Assembly: GCA_937874965.1 (NCBI GenBank)
Contig: CALNCD010000103.1
Location: 1 to 14,907, forward strand
Length of the DNA: 14,907 nt
Source: an uncultured Erysipelotrichaceae bacterium
Lineage (GTDB): Bacteria; Bacillota_I; Bacilli_A; Erysipelotrichales; Erysipelotrichaceae
Direction: 5' to 3'
In this document: piece after piece, positions 1-6,659 of the stretch
Position numbering within the stretch: position 1 is the stretch's first letter
How the letters are laid out: every line of letters begins with the position of its first letter
Notes under the pieces: generated by a model
What the model was told of the DNA's origin: nothing
What the model saw: only the letters and a program-made list of their open reading frames with translations
Database searches by the model: none
Made by a program: the position numbers and the translations under genes

Positions 1-702
1 AAAACCGGTCTTTGCAAGGGCAAAGGCGGTTCAATGCATATTGCAGACATCGATAAGGGTATGCTGGGTGCAAATGGTATGGTCGGCGGCGGTTTCGGTC
101 TTGGCTTAGGGGCTGCAATGCGGAATAAATACTTGAAGACCGATAATGTTGCCGTTGTATTCTTCGGAGATGGGGCAGCTAATGAAGGAAATTTCCACGA
201 ATGCCTGAATATGGCCAGAATCTGGAATGCTCCGGTCATCTTTGTCTGTGAGATGAACTATTTTGCTGAATCAACACCGCAATGGTATTCATCTGCATCG
301 AAAACGATTGCTGAACGCTCATTGGCGTATAATATGCCAGGCACCCGGGTCGACGGGAAGAATATTGTTGAAGTCTTCGCCGTGGCAAAGGAAGCTATTG
401 ATCGTGCTCGTCGGGGTGAGGGCCCTAGTTTGATTGAATGTGTAACGTATCGTAATTATGGCCATTTTGAAGGCGATGAACAAAAGTATAAGAAACATGA
501 TGGATCAGAGGAACAACTTGCTGAAACAGATCCGATCCAGGTTTTCAGAGACTATGTGCTCAAGCACAAACTTTTAAGCGAAAAAGAACTGGACTCGATT
601 GAAGAACAGTCGAAGCTTGATGTTCAGGAAGCTATTGCATTTGCTGAAGAAAGTCCTATCCCAGATCCTGAGGCATTGTATGACGATGTCTATGCGAACT
701 GA
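1..702 (+). CDS. acoA: Thiamine-diphosphate-dependent dehydrogenase E1 alpha subunit (acetoin/2-oxoacid type), 5' partial
   Basis: The frame is open from the first base, so the N-terminus lies outside the window; 233 residues plus a TGA stop are visible. E1 alpha pairs with E1 beta to bind thiamine diphosphate and decarboxylate or cleave the substrate, passing the acyl group to the lipoyl arm of E2 in the cytosol. The thiamine diphosphate/Mg2+ motif is clear: GDGAANEGNF followed about 26 residues later by EMN, and a C-terminal YRNYGHFEGD with the active-site His. The first Asn of the usual ENN is Met here, but the second, metal-binding Asn is kept. The GHFEGD tail resembles acetoin dehydrogenase alpha subunits more than pyruvate dehydrogenase; substrate assignment remains inference. 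E1 beta starts 30 bases downstream, so this is an operon. Confidence 0.88.
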   Translation, partial: KTGLCKGKGGSMHIADIDKGMLGANGMVGGGFGLGLGAAMRNKYLKTDNVAVVFFGDGAANEGNFHECLNMARIWNAPVIFVCEMNYFAESTPQWYSSASKTIAERSLAYNMPGTRVDGKNIVEVFAVAKEAIDRARRGEGPSLIECVTYRNYGHFEGDEQKYKKHDGSEEQLAETDPIQVFRDYVLKHKLLSEKELDSIEEQSKLDVQEAIAFAEESPIPDPEALYDDVYAN

Positions 703-732
703 TCACCTAAATCAAGGAAAAGGAGAGTAATC

Positions 733-1770
733 ATGGCAAGAACAGTCACATTTATGAAAGCAATTAATGAAGCTTTGGAACAGGCAATGGAAAAGGATGA
801 AACGGTTCTGTTATTGGGTCAGGATATCAGCGGCGGAACTGAGGTTGAACACCTTGAAGAAGCCAATGAGGATGCCTGGGGCGGTGTCTTTGGCGTAACC
901 AAGGGACTTGGACCGAAGTTCGGTCTGGATCGTGTTATTGATGTTCCTCTTTCGGAACATGGCTATATGAGTGCTTCAGTAGGAATGGCAGCTACAGGTT
1001 TGCGACCTGTCGCGGAACTTATGTTCAATGATTTTATCGGATGGTGTTTCGATTCCATCCTTGGACAAGGATCCAAGATGAATTACATGTTCGGCGGAAA
1101 GGCCCGGGTTCCTCTTACTGTCCGTACCTGCCATGGGGCTGGAGCCAGCGCTGCTGCCCAGCATTCAGGGTCGTATTATGGCATGCTGGGGAATATTCCT
1201 GGAATCAATGTCGTCGTTCCAGCTACGCCTTATGATGCCAAGGGTCTTTTGCTGGCGTCCATTGAGAATAATAATGTCTGCTTCTTCTTTGAGGACAAGA
1301 CCTTGTATGGGCTGAAAGGTGAAGTTCCTGAGGATTATTACACGGTTGAAATCGGTAAGGCAAATGTTGTTGAGCCAGGAGATGACTTGACGATTGTGAC
1401 AATCGGCAAGATGCTCTATGTTGCGAAGGAAGTTGCGGAAATACTGAAGAAATCGAATATTTCCACGGAAATCATCGATTTGCGGACGGTATCGCCTTGG
1501 GATCAGGAAACTGTGTTGACCTCTGTGAAGAAGACAGGGCGGCTGATTATCATTGACGAAGCCAATCCGCATATGAATACCGCAACAGATATCGCATCAG
1601 TAGTCGGTGACAAAGCATTTGATTACCTGGATGGACCGATTAAGTGCATCTGTGCGCCGAATACCCCGGTTCCATTTGCAACCAATCTAGAAAAACTTTA
1701 TCTTCCGGATGCCCAGAAGGTTCTTCGTGAAGCAGCTGAACTCATTGATGATCTTAAAGCAAGTCAATAG
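733..1770 (+). CDS. acoB: Thiamine-diphosphate-dependent dehydrogenase E1 beta subunit (acetoin/2-oxoacid type)
   Basis: This 345-residue protein has the normal length of an E1 beta subunit. It forms the alpha2beta2 E1 heterotetramer with the upstream gene and supplies part of the thiamine diphosphate site. The N-terminal VLLLGQDI, the PLSEHG segment with the conserved catalytic-site Glu (residue 75), the GKARVPLTVRT strand and the PGINVVVPATPYDAKGLL segment are all typical of the pyrimidine-binding domain. A transketolase C-terminal domain follows (LTIVTIGKMLYVAKEVAEIL, then IIDLRTVSPWD). A purine-rich ribosome binding site (aaaaggagag) lies just before the ATG. The gene sits 30 bases after E1 alpha and 14 before E2. 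Acetoin is the favoured substrate because of the AcoA-like partner and the E2 type; a branched-chain or pyruvate enzyme cannot be ruled out from sequence alone. Confidence 0.9.
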   Translation: MARTVTFMKAINEALEQAMEKDETVLLLGQDISGGTEVEHLEEANEDAWGGVFGVTKGLGPKFGLDRVIDVPLSEHGYMSASVGMAATGLRPVAELMFNDFIGWCFDSILGQGSKMNYMFGGKARVPLTVRTCHGAGASAAAQHSGSYYGMLGNIPGINVVVPATPYDAKGLLLASIENNNVCFFFEDKTLYGLKGEVPEDYYTVEIGKANVVEPGDDLTIVTIGKMLYVAKEVAEILKKSNISTEIIDLRTVSPWDQETVLTSVKKTGRLIIIDEANPHMNTATDIASVVGDKAFDYLDGPIKCICAPNTPVPFATNLEKLYLPDAQKVLREAAELIDDLKASQ

Positions 1771-1784
1771 AAAGAGGTGTAACT

Positions 1785-2978
1785 ATGGCAAATGAAATTG
1801 TAATGCCGACCCTGGGATTGACGATGACTGCTGGAACAGTTACCGATATTCTAGTGAAGGAGGGTGATACCGTCAGCAAGGGTGATGCGCTCGCAAGTAT
1901 TAGTTCAGAAAAACTATCTGCTGATGTTGAATCGCCTGTTGATGGAATCGTACTCAAGATTATCGCCAATATCGGGGATGAAATTCCAATCAAGAAACCG
2001 ATTATGTATGTAGGTCAGGCGGGTGAACAGGTTGACGAACCTTCTGCCCAGGCCAGTGAGACTGCGGAAATTCAGGTGGCCGGCAAGGAGAAGGAACAGC
2101 CTGAGCCGGTTCAGCCTGCAAACAAAGGAAGCCGTCTCTTTGCGACACCCCTCGCACGGAAGATAAGCCAGCAAAAGAACTATGATTTGTCCTTGATTAA
2201 CGGTACAGGCGGGAATGGCCGTATTACACGCCGGGATGTTGAACGCTATGTTCCTGCGATTGCCACAACACCGCAGGCTGTGCAGAACGTTGGCTCCGGT
2301 TTGACCGGAATGCGTAAGACGATTGCGCAGCGGATGATGAACAGCAAGCAATCCACAGCAACTGTAACCCTTCATCGCAAAGCCGATGTCAGCGCCTTGA
2401 TGGCATTCAGAAAGCAAGTGCAGGAAAACATTGCTGCAGGTATTGCCAAAGAACAGTACAGTTTGAATGCTTTCTTAACCCGGGCAGTCGTGCTGGCTCT
2501 TAGAGAGACACCTGCAATGAACGCTTGGTATGCAAATGGGGAATACGTTCCGGTTGAAGCCGTTCATATCGGCATGGCTGTCGCGGTTGATGATGGATTG
2601 GTTGTTCCGGTTATCAGGGATGCCCAAAACAAATCGATTGCTGAGTTGGGACAGTCTATTGCCAGCGTGGCGAAAAAGTCCCGTAACGGAACACTGCCAG
2701 GCGATGCGTACAGTGGCTCAACATTCTCCATCACCAATCTTGGTCCGAGTCAGATTGAATATTTTACTCCGATCATCAATGCTCCGGAAATCGGTATCCT
2801 CGGCGTTGGGACAATCATGGATGAACTCGGCTTTGATGCAGAACAGACGGTGGTTGCCAGGAAGAAACTCGGTCTAAGTCTGACTTTTGATCATCAGATT
2901 ATCGATGGTTCACCAGCAGCGGATTTTCTCGGTAAGATTGTCAGCCTGCTTGAAGATCCATACCGTTTAGTGCTTTAA
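1785..2978 (+). CDS. acoC: Dihydrolipoamide acyltransferase E2 (acetoin/2-oxoacid dehydrogenase complex)
   Basis: This 397-residue E2 core protein moves the acyl group from E1 onto coenzyme A. A single lipoyl domain occupies about residues 1-80, with the lipoylated lysine in the SSEKLSAD turn (Lys43). A linker rich in Ala, Glu, Pro and Gln follows. The peripheral-subunit-binding domain is at about residues 118-155 (ATPLARKISQQ, then GRITRRDV). The catalytic domain fills the rest and ends with the HxxxDG active site DHQIIDG (His370, Asp374). The start MANEIVMPTLGLTMTAGTV is typical of acetoin-type E2. A ribosome binding site (aaagaggtg) lies upstream, 14 bases after E1 beta. E2 normally docks an E3, but none follows: a hairpin terminator comes within 45 bases. 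E3 must be encoded upstream or elsewhere. Confidence 0.92.
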   Translation: MANEIVMPTLGLTMTAGTVTDILVKEGDTVSKGDALASISSEKLSADVESPVDGIVLKIIANIGDEIPIKKPIMYVGQAGEQVDEPSAQASETAEIQVAGKEKEQPEPVQPANKGSRLFATPLARKISQQKNYDLSLINGTGGNGRITRRDVERYVPAIATTPQAVQNVGSGLTGMRKTIAQRMMNSKQSTATVTLHRKADVSALMAFRKQVQENIAAGIAKEQYSLNAFLTRAVVLALRETPAMNAWYANGEYVPVEAVHIGMAVAVDDGLVVPVIRDAQNKSIAELGQSIASVAKKSRNGTLPGDAYSGSTFSITNLGPSQIEYFTPIINAPEIGILGVGTIMDELGFDAEQTVVARKKLGLSLTFDHQIIDGSPAADFLGKIVSLLEDPYRLVL

Positions 2979-3021
2979 AGCATTATCTACAGCACAGGAT
3001 TCATGAACGAATAGTGATACT

Positions 3022-3055
3022 AGCGTCTTTCCTTATTCAAGGTCAGACGCTTTTC
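3022..3055 (+). terminator. Intrinsic terminator after the dehydrogenase operon
   Basis: A 7-bp perfect stem, AGCGTCT (3022-3028) with AGACGCT (3045-3051), is followed by a short T run (TTTTC). It lies 43 bases past the E2 stop. The T run is short, so efficiency may be moderate. Confidence 0.65.
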
Positions 3056-3175
3056 ATTATCTGACGCGAAGGCTCAGCATGCAGCATGTCATCAATGCAA
3101 GGTTGATGAGCAGTGATAACTGCTTCTGGGGTAGAACTTTTAATTGATGACTTGATGGGAATCAACAGTCTGCGC

Positions 3176-3206
3176 TTGACATGGAGTGCACTCCATAGTG
3201 TACGAT
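3176..3206 (+). promoter_or_regulatory. MerR-type promoter with 19-bp spacer
   Basis: The -35 box TTGACA (3176-3181) is perfect. The -10 box TACGAT (3201-3206) lies 19 bases away rather than the usual 17. Overlong spacers of 19-20 bp are the hallmark of promoters activated by MerR-family proteins, which untwist the DNA. The gene just downstream is a MerR-family regulator, so autoregulation is likely. Confidence 0.85.
3181..3196. promoter_or_regulatory. Perfect 16-bp palindromic operator for the MerR-family regulator
   Basis: ATGGAGTGCACTCCAT is its own reverse complement over 16 bases and lies between the -35 and -10 boxes. That is the position and kind of dyad bound by MerR dimers. Binding by the adjacent gene product is inferred from position. 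Confidence 0.85.
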
Positions 3207-3225
3207 GGCTTGCAGGAGGAATACT

Positions 3226-3609
3226 ATGAAAATCAGTGAATTATCGCATCGGACCGGGGTATCGGCTGATACAATCCGCTACTATGTTAAGCAGGCCTTG
3301 CTGACACATTCAAGACAGAATGGCTATTGGGAATTTGATGATGAGGCAGTGATGCTTTTGACACATATCCGTTTGTTAAGAAGCCTGAATTTTTCCATCA
3401 AGGATATTCAGCATGTGTTTGCGACGAGTGACATAATTGAAGGTGACCGTATCAATCATGAATTAGTCAGTACGTACATCAGCTTCTTTCATGGCAAGCT
3501 GGATGAATTGGAGAAACAAAGGCTAAGTTTGGATCAAGCTGAACTGCATCTCAGGAAAATTCTGGGTAAACTGGATTATTTGCAGCAGCTGGAGACTTTT
3601 CAAGGATGA
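3226..3609 (+). CDS. MerR-family transcriptional regulator
   Basis: This is a 127-residue DNA-binding regulator. The winged helix-turn-helix is at the N-terminus (MKISELSHRTGVSADTIRYY, then the NGYWEFDDEAV wing), followed by a helical segment and a dimerisation coiled coil at about residues 80-122 (GKLDELEKQRLSLDQAELHL). The start at 3226 is chosen because AGGAGG (3214-3219) stands six bases before it, and the MerR domain begins exactly there. The in-frame ATG at 3205 overlaps the -10 box and cannot be on the transcript. The protein contains no cysteine, so it is unlikely to sense metals or thiols in the way of MerR, CueR or SoxR; a small organic effector or stress signal is more likely. It sits behind its own operator and overlaps the next gene by four bases, so it probably controls both. 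Effector unknown. Confidence 0.9.
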   Translation: MKISELSHRTGVSADTIRYYVKQALLTHSRQNGYWEFDDEAVMLLTHIRLLRSLNFSIKDIQHVFATSDIIEGDRINHELVSTYISFFHGKLDELEKQRLSLDQAELHLRKILGKLDYLQQLETFQG

Positions 3610-3902
3610 GGGCTATTCCTTTGATTGCGCTGGCGTCCCTTCATTTTATTGCCGCCGTATCAGGATTAAAAACCTATCCCATTCAATCGTCGTTGATGGG
3701 GATAGGTTCATTGATGATAGGTGGCGGGTGTCTTTTCTCTTGGATGGGCTATCCCGTAAGCTGGATTGTCTTGGGATTAGGCGCGTTGCTTATCTGTGCG
3801 AGTGCTCTATCTATCGGTTATCGGAAAAATGATTGGCATTGGCATCATCATGTGCTCAGAGCCGGGTGTTTTGTGGGTGCTTTCGTGGTGATGTTCGTAT
3901 GA
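3606..3902 (+). CDS. Small integral membrane protein of unknown function, coupled to the MerR regulator
   Basis: This 98-residue protein is not recognised. It shows about four hydrophobic stretches: residues 3-20, 27-45, 50-70 and 83-98. A short cytoplasmic- or surface-facing loop contains YRKNDWHWHHH, an unusual Trp/His cluster at about residues 72-82. Its ATG overlaps the stop of the MerR gene (ATGA), so translation is probably coupled and the gene is under the MerR promoter. Being the only clear partner of the regulator, it may be the effector of the response, for example in envelope stress or small-molecule resistance. That is inference. Its 3' end meets the remains of a convergent oxidase-like gene. 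Confidence 0.7.
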   Translation: MRAIPLIALASLHFIAAVSGLKTYPIQSSLMGIGSLMIGGGCLFSWMGYPVSWIVLGLGALLICASALSIGYRKNDWHWHHHVLRAGCFVGAFVVMFV

Positions 3903-4180
3903 TGTTTCATCAAGATCGATATCTTGTGAGCTGAAATCAGCATAGCAACGGTCTGGATGTGCCGTAAACTTCAGAACACAGTAATCGGGTCAGTGGCGCC
4001 CAAGGCGTAATATTGCTCATCACCGCTTTGCCGGATCATGACTTTTCTTTCTGCATCTTCAAGGACTTCCATGCTTCCTTTGAACATGACACCTCGAAAG
4101 AAGTGCGTGTCAGAATAGTAGAGACAAGCATTCGGATAGCCGCGTTATTCTGAGTCCATTGAGTGAATATTCAAGGTTTC
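3890..4180 (-). pseudogene. Decayed pyridoxamine 5'-phosphate oxidase-family (FMN-binding split barrel) gene
   Basis: Read on the minus strand, about 90 residues resemble the C-terminal two-thirds of pyridoxamine-phosphate-oxidase-like proteins. The first part is YPNACLYYSDTHFFRGVMFK, GSMEVLEDAERKVM, then DEQYYALGATDP. Here a single base appears lost near 3985/3986: restoring one G gives DPDYCVLKFTAHP, the family's usual motif, and the frame continues as DRCYADFSSQDIDLDE. As given, the frame hits TGA at once. A TAA (4145-4147) also interrupts the upstream part, and nothing resembling the N-terminal half remains beyond about 4180. The gene is therefore truncated, stopped and frameshifted. The restored tail runs into the end of the convergent membrane-protein gene. 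It covers most of the gene-free stretch 3903-4221. The family match is from memory of conserved motifs, not a search. Confidence 0.75.
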
Positions 4181-4221
4181 TTAACACCGCGGCCCCCTTT
4201 TCGGTGTGCTACCCGCAACGG

Positions 4222-4689
4222 CTAACCGACAAGGTCTTCTTCTTGAATGGGAATCCAGAGTTCACACTGATGGTCTCGGATGGATTGCAGGGTGTACCGC
4301 TCTAACAGGGGATGGGTTATGTCGGAATGCAAGGCATTGAGGCTTAAGGTTGTCTCCAGATGTGCATATGCTTCTTCGATGGCCTTCGCAGTATGCTCGA
4401 GTTCTAGGACGAGATACGAGGCAGCGGTTAAGAAGCCGTGTTCTAGAGAGCTGGCTTGTTTTAGGACTGCGGAATTCTGAGGGGTTGCGCAGGTATAACT
4501 GCATGGATGAAGCCTGTTGCCATCGGAGGGATGGGGAACCAGTCCCAGAATTTCAGTCGTTTCATTCAGGACCCCCAGATCACTTAACCGGGTCAAAAAA
4601 GCGGTCATCAAGGTCCTGTTATCATTGCCGTATGGGCCGATGCGTTGGATAAATGAGATGGGTTGCGTCTTGCGTTTTGTTTGATACAT
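4222..4689 (-). CDS. GyrI-like / AraC effector-binding-domain protein
   Basis: This is a 155-residue stand-alone GyrI-like domain, of the kind that binds small hydrophobic or drug-like ligands as the sensing part of AraC or MerR regulators. Supporting features are the early RIGPYGNDN segment, the central EILGLVPHP and CSYTCA strand, and the C-terminal CELWIPIQ ending that closes most members of this fold. No DNA-binding domain is attached. Start choice: GAGGA lies eight bases before the ATG on the minus strand, and a good promoter lies 40-70 bases upstream. It is divergent from the FUSC-like membrane gene and lies just upstream of the decayed oxidase gene on the same strand. Ligand and role are unknown; scavenging or sensing of a toxic compound is possible. 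Confidence 0.75.
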   Translation of the reverse strand: MYQTKRKTQPISFIQRIGPYGNDNRTLMTAFLTRLSDLGVLNETTEILGLVPHPSDGNRLHPCSYTCATPQNSAVLKQASSLEHGFLTAASYLVLELEHTAKAIEEAYAHLETTLSLNALHSDITHPLLERYTLQSIRDHQCELWIPIQEEDLVG

Positions 4690-4710
4690 GACTTTGTCCT
4701 CGTTTCTGTG

Positions 4711-4722
4711 GACACCGGTGTC
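4711..4722. promoter_or_regulatory. 12-bp perfect palindrome at the GyrI-like gene start of transcription
   Basis: GACACCGGTGTC is fully self-complementary. It begins about seven bases downstream of the -10 box of the minus-strand promoter, right at the expected transcription start. A repressor site is the simplest reading. It could also affect the divergent gene, though that lies over 100 bases away. Confidence 0.45.
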
Positions 4723-4728
4723 ATTCAG

Positions 4729-4757
4729 ATCATAAGGTCTATTAAAATGATTTGCAA
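4729..4757 (-). promoter_or_regulatory. Sigma-A-type promoter of the GyrI-like gene
   Basis: On the minus strand, TTGCAA (4752-4757) and TATGAT (4729-4734) are separated by 17 bases. This is a good match to the housekeeping consensus, correctly placed upstream of the gene. Confidence 0.7.
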
Positions 4758-4797
4758 GGGGAAGTGTCTTTCCGGCGTTTTAGAGGTTGAAATGGAC

Positions 4798-4827
4798 TTG
4801 TCTCATGGGGGAAAGCTGTGATAGACT
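4798..4827 (+). promoter_or_regulatory. Possible promoter of the FUSC/ArAE-like gene
   Basis: TTGTCT (4798-4803) and TAGACT (4822-4827) are 18 bases apart, about 30 bases before the chosen start. Both boxes are imperfect, so this is tentative. Confidence 0.35.
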
Positions 4828-4853
4828 CTTCATTATATGAGGTGGGGGTTCCT

Positions 4854-5372
4854 ATGGAAAAATTCGAGTTGAAGTTACCAGGAATGAGAATCGGCAAAAC
4901 AGCGTTGGCCGTAGGAATTTGCATGCTTATCGCTCATGTGGTTCATTATTCCAGTCCGTTCTATGCAGCTATTTCCTGTGTACTGATGATGAAGTCGACA
5001 CCTGAACACTCTTTTACCAGCGGCAAGGAGAGGATGCAGGGGACACTTCTGGGGGGATGCGTAGCGGGGATCCTCGTGCTGATTCGTGGAAGTTTTCCGG
5101 TGTTAAGTCCGTCCTGGATTGATGTTCTGTTTATCCCGGCAGTTCTTTATCTTGATCTGGTTCTATGCAAGTCGCTTTCGTTTCCGGAGTATGCGGCTTC
5201 GATGTCAGGGGTGCTCGTTCTGGTCATCTGCATCAATCACAGCAAAACCCAAAGCGATACCTTGACCTATATTATCAGCCGTATCGTGGAAACCCTGATC
5301 GGTATCGCAATTGCAGTGCTGGTGAATTATTATATCCGGCCAAGGAACAAGGGGATTATGAAGAAAAAGTAG
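4854..5372 (+). CDS. FUSC/aromatic acid exporter (ArAE)-family membrane protein
   Basis: This 172-residue integral membrane protein has about six hydrophobic segments, in the region of residues 16-34, 37-50, 67-85, 93-112, 118-133 and 146-165. The pattern GKTALAVGICMLIAHVVHYS, the ERMQGTLLGG turn and the closing RIVETLIGIAIAVLVNYYIR match the N-terminal membrane half of DUF939/aromatic acid exporter-like proteins. The soluble C-terminal half seen in longer members is absent, but short members of this length are common. The start at 4854 is preferred over an in-frame GTG at 4818 because gaggtggggg stands just before it and the family begins near there. Substrate and even transport activity are unproven. 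It is divergent from the GyrI-like gene and separated from capA by its own promoter. Confidence 0.75.
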   Translation: MEKFELKLPGMRIGKTALAVGICMLIAHVVHYSSPFYAAISCVLMMKSTPEHSFTSGKERMQGTLLGGCVAGILVLIRGSFPVLSPSWIDVLFIPAVLYLDLVLCKSLSFPEYAASMSGVLVLVICINHSKTQSDTLTYIISRIVETLIGIAIAVLVNYYIRPRNKGIMKKK

Positions 5373-5403
5373 CACGGTCCTGAAATGGTGGCTTGGTGTT
5401 TCA

Positions 5404-5432
5404 TTGAAATGATCGGGGTATTCCCTTATAAT
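5404..5432 (+). promoter_or_regulatory. Near-consensus promoter of the capA-vanY operon
   Basis: TTGAAA (5404-5409), a 17-base spacer, and a perfect TATAAT (5427-5432), 21 bases before the CapA start. This is one of the strongest promoter matches in the window. Confidence 0.85.
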
Positions 5433-5453
5433 AGTCATGGAAGTGGAGGTCAC

Positions 5454-6659
5454 ATGCGTCAATTCAAAAAGAGAAAACAGACACAACGTATCATTGGAGT
5501 CGGTCTGGGAATTGTTTTAGTTGTAGGCTTGGTTTATGGCGGAAATTTGCTGTTGAATCGGAAGGATGGTTCCCCTCAAACCCCTGAACCCCCTGTGGTC
5601 AGCAATTCCAAAACGCAGCTGACTCTTCTCGCGATCGGTGATATGATGTTTCATCAGTTGCAATTGGATCGGGCAGATCATGGCGGAACGTATGATTTCA
5701 ATGAGAACTTTGATTTTATCCGTGACAGGGTTCAGGCGGCAGATATTGCCTTTACAAATTTCGAAGGGTCTATTGATCATTCAAAACCGTATTCAGGATA
5801 TCCAGCGTTCAACACACCGCCAGAAGTTTTCAAAGCGATGTCTGCTGCTGGTTTTGACGTCATTTCAACCGCGAATAATCATATTCTCGATACCGGACTG
5901 GCAGGTTTGGAAGGGGTTGCGGATGCAATCGGTGCAAACGGAATGCTGAATGTCGGAACATCGAAGCAGGCTGATGAACATCCGATTGTCTATGTCACCA
6001 AGAATGAGATTACGGTTGCCTTTATCGATTATGCTGAAAATTTTAATGGGAATGATACCGCGGAAACATTGCGGTACGCCAACGGTATTGATAAGACCGC
6101 CATTGAAGCGAAAGTCAAAGAGGCGAAAACCAAAAGCGATTTTGTCGTTACTTATTTTCATTGGGGTGAAGAATATTCGTCGCAATCGAATCAGTTTCAA
6201 CAAGAACTGGCTGCCAATGTTGCGGACTGGGGTGCCGATCTTGTTCTAGGTTCGCATGTGCATATGGTTCAGGATGGAACCATCATCGATCGGGGAAGCG
6301 AGCCTGTCTATGTATTGTATGGCATGGGCAATGCATTATCGAACCAGCGCGCCGATACGATCAATGATCTGATCGGAGATAGAGCCAGTCTGAGTGAAGA
6401 CGGCTTGATGTCGACCTTTACCCTTGAAAAGGATAAGGAGACGCAGGAGACCCGATTGATCAAGGTTTCTTTTGAACCGACATGGGTTAATAAAACCTTG
6501 GATGGAGGAACTTACAAGTATCAGATTCTGGTGTGCAAGGATGTTATTGACGGGACATTGACCGGTATCGATACATCTGTGATTCTTGATCGTGTCAAGC
6601 AATCGTATCAGAATACGATGAAGCGAATCGGATTGGTGGATAAATCCTATGGCGAATAA
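5454..6659 (+). CDS. CapA/PgsA-family membrane-anchored protein (metallophosphatase-like fold)
   Basis: This 401-residue protein has a basic N-terminus (QFKKRKQTQR) and one hydrophobic anchor at about residues 12-34, placing the rest outside the membrane. The CapA/PgsA domain follows with its metallophosphatase-like motifs: GDMMFH (Asp63), NFEG (Asn102, Glu104), ANNH (His143), HWGEEY (His236) and GSHVHMVQ (His268, His270). PgsA acts in poly-gamma-glutamate export, but pgsB and pgsC are not nearby, so a cell-envelope role of unknown chemistry is the safer call. The start at 5454 is chosen because GGAGG lies just before it and the anchor begins soon after; an ATG at 5385 lies upstream of the promoter. 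It overlaps vanY by 11 bases, which suggests translational coupling. Confidence 0.88.
   Translation: MRQFKKRKQTQRIIGVGLGIVLVVGLVYGGNLLLNRKDGSPQTPEPPVVSNSKTQLTLLAIGDMMFHQLQLDRADHGGTYDFNENFDFIRDRVQAADIAFTNFEGSIDHSKPYSGYPAFNTPPEVFKAMSAAGFDVISTANNHILDTGLAGLEGVADAIGANGMLNVGTSKQADEHPIVYVTKNEITVAFIDYAENFNGNDTAETLRYANGIDKTAIEAKVKEAKTKSDFVVTYFHWGEEYSSQSNQFQQELAANVADWGADLVLGSHVHMVQDGTIIDRGSEPVYVLYGMGNALSNQRADTINDLIGDRASLSEDGLMSTFTLEKDKETQETRLIKVSFEPTWVNKTLDGGTYKYQILVCKDVIDGTLTGIDTSVILDRVKQSYQNTMKRIGLVDKSYGE

Noticed and set aside
1165..1572. 135-residue open frame on the minus strand inside E1 beta
   Set aside because: It is antisense to a well-supported conserved gene, lacks a ribosome site and resembles no family.
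1914..2417. 167-residue minus-strand open frame inside E2
   Set aside because: Antisense shadow of the E2 coding sequence, with no independent signals.
3089..3109. Inverted repeat TCATCAA/TTGATGA between the dehydrogenase operon and the MerR gene
   Set aside because: Short, AT-rich and without a T run or a link to a promoter; could be chance. Nothing else recognisable lies in 3056-3175.
3205..3225. Earlier in-frame ATG for the MerR gene at 3205
   Set aside because: It overlaps the -10 box and lies before the expected transcription start; AGGAGG points to the ATG at 3226.
4184..4207. Hairpin ACACCG/CGGTGT as a terminator of the GyrI-like gene
   Set aside because: The stem is six bases with a 12-base loop and has no T run on the minus strand, so it is not convincing.
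5454..6659. Poly-gamma-glutamate capsule operon suggested by the CapA match
   Set aside because: pgsB/capB and pgsC/capC are absent from the surroundings, so a capsule cannot be claimed.
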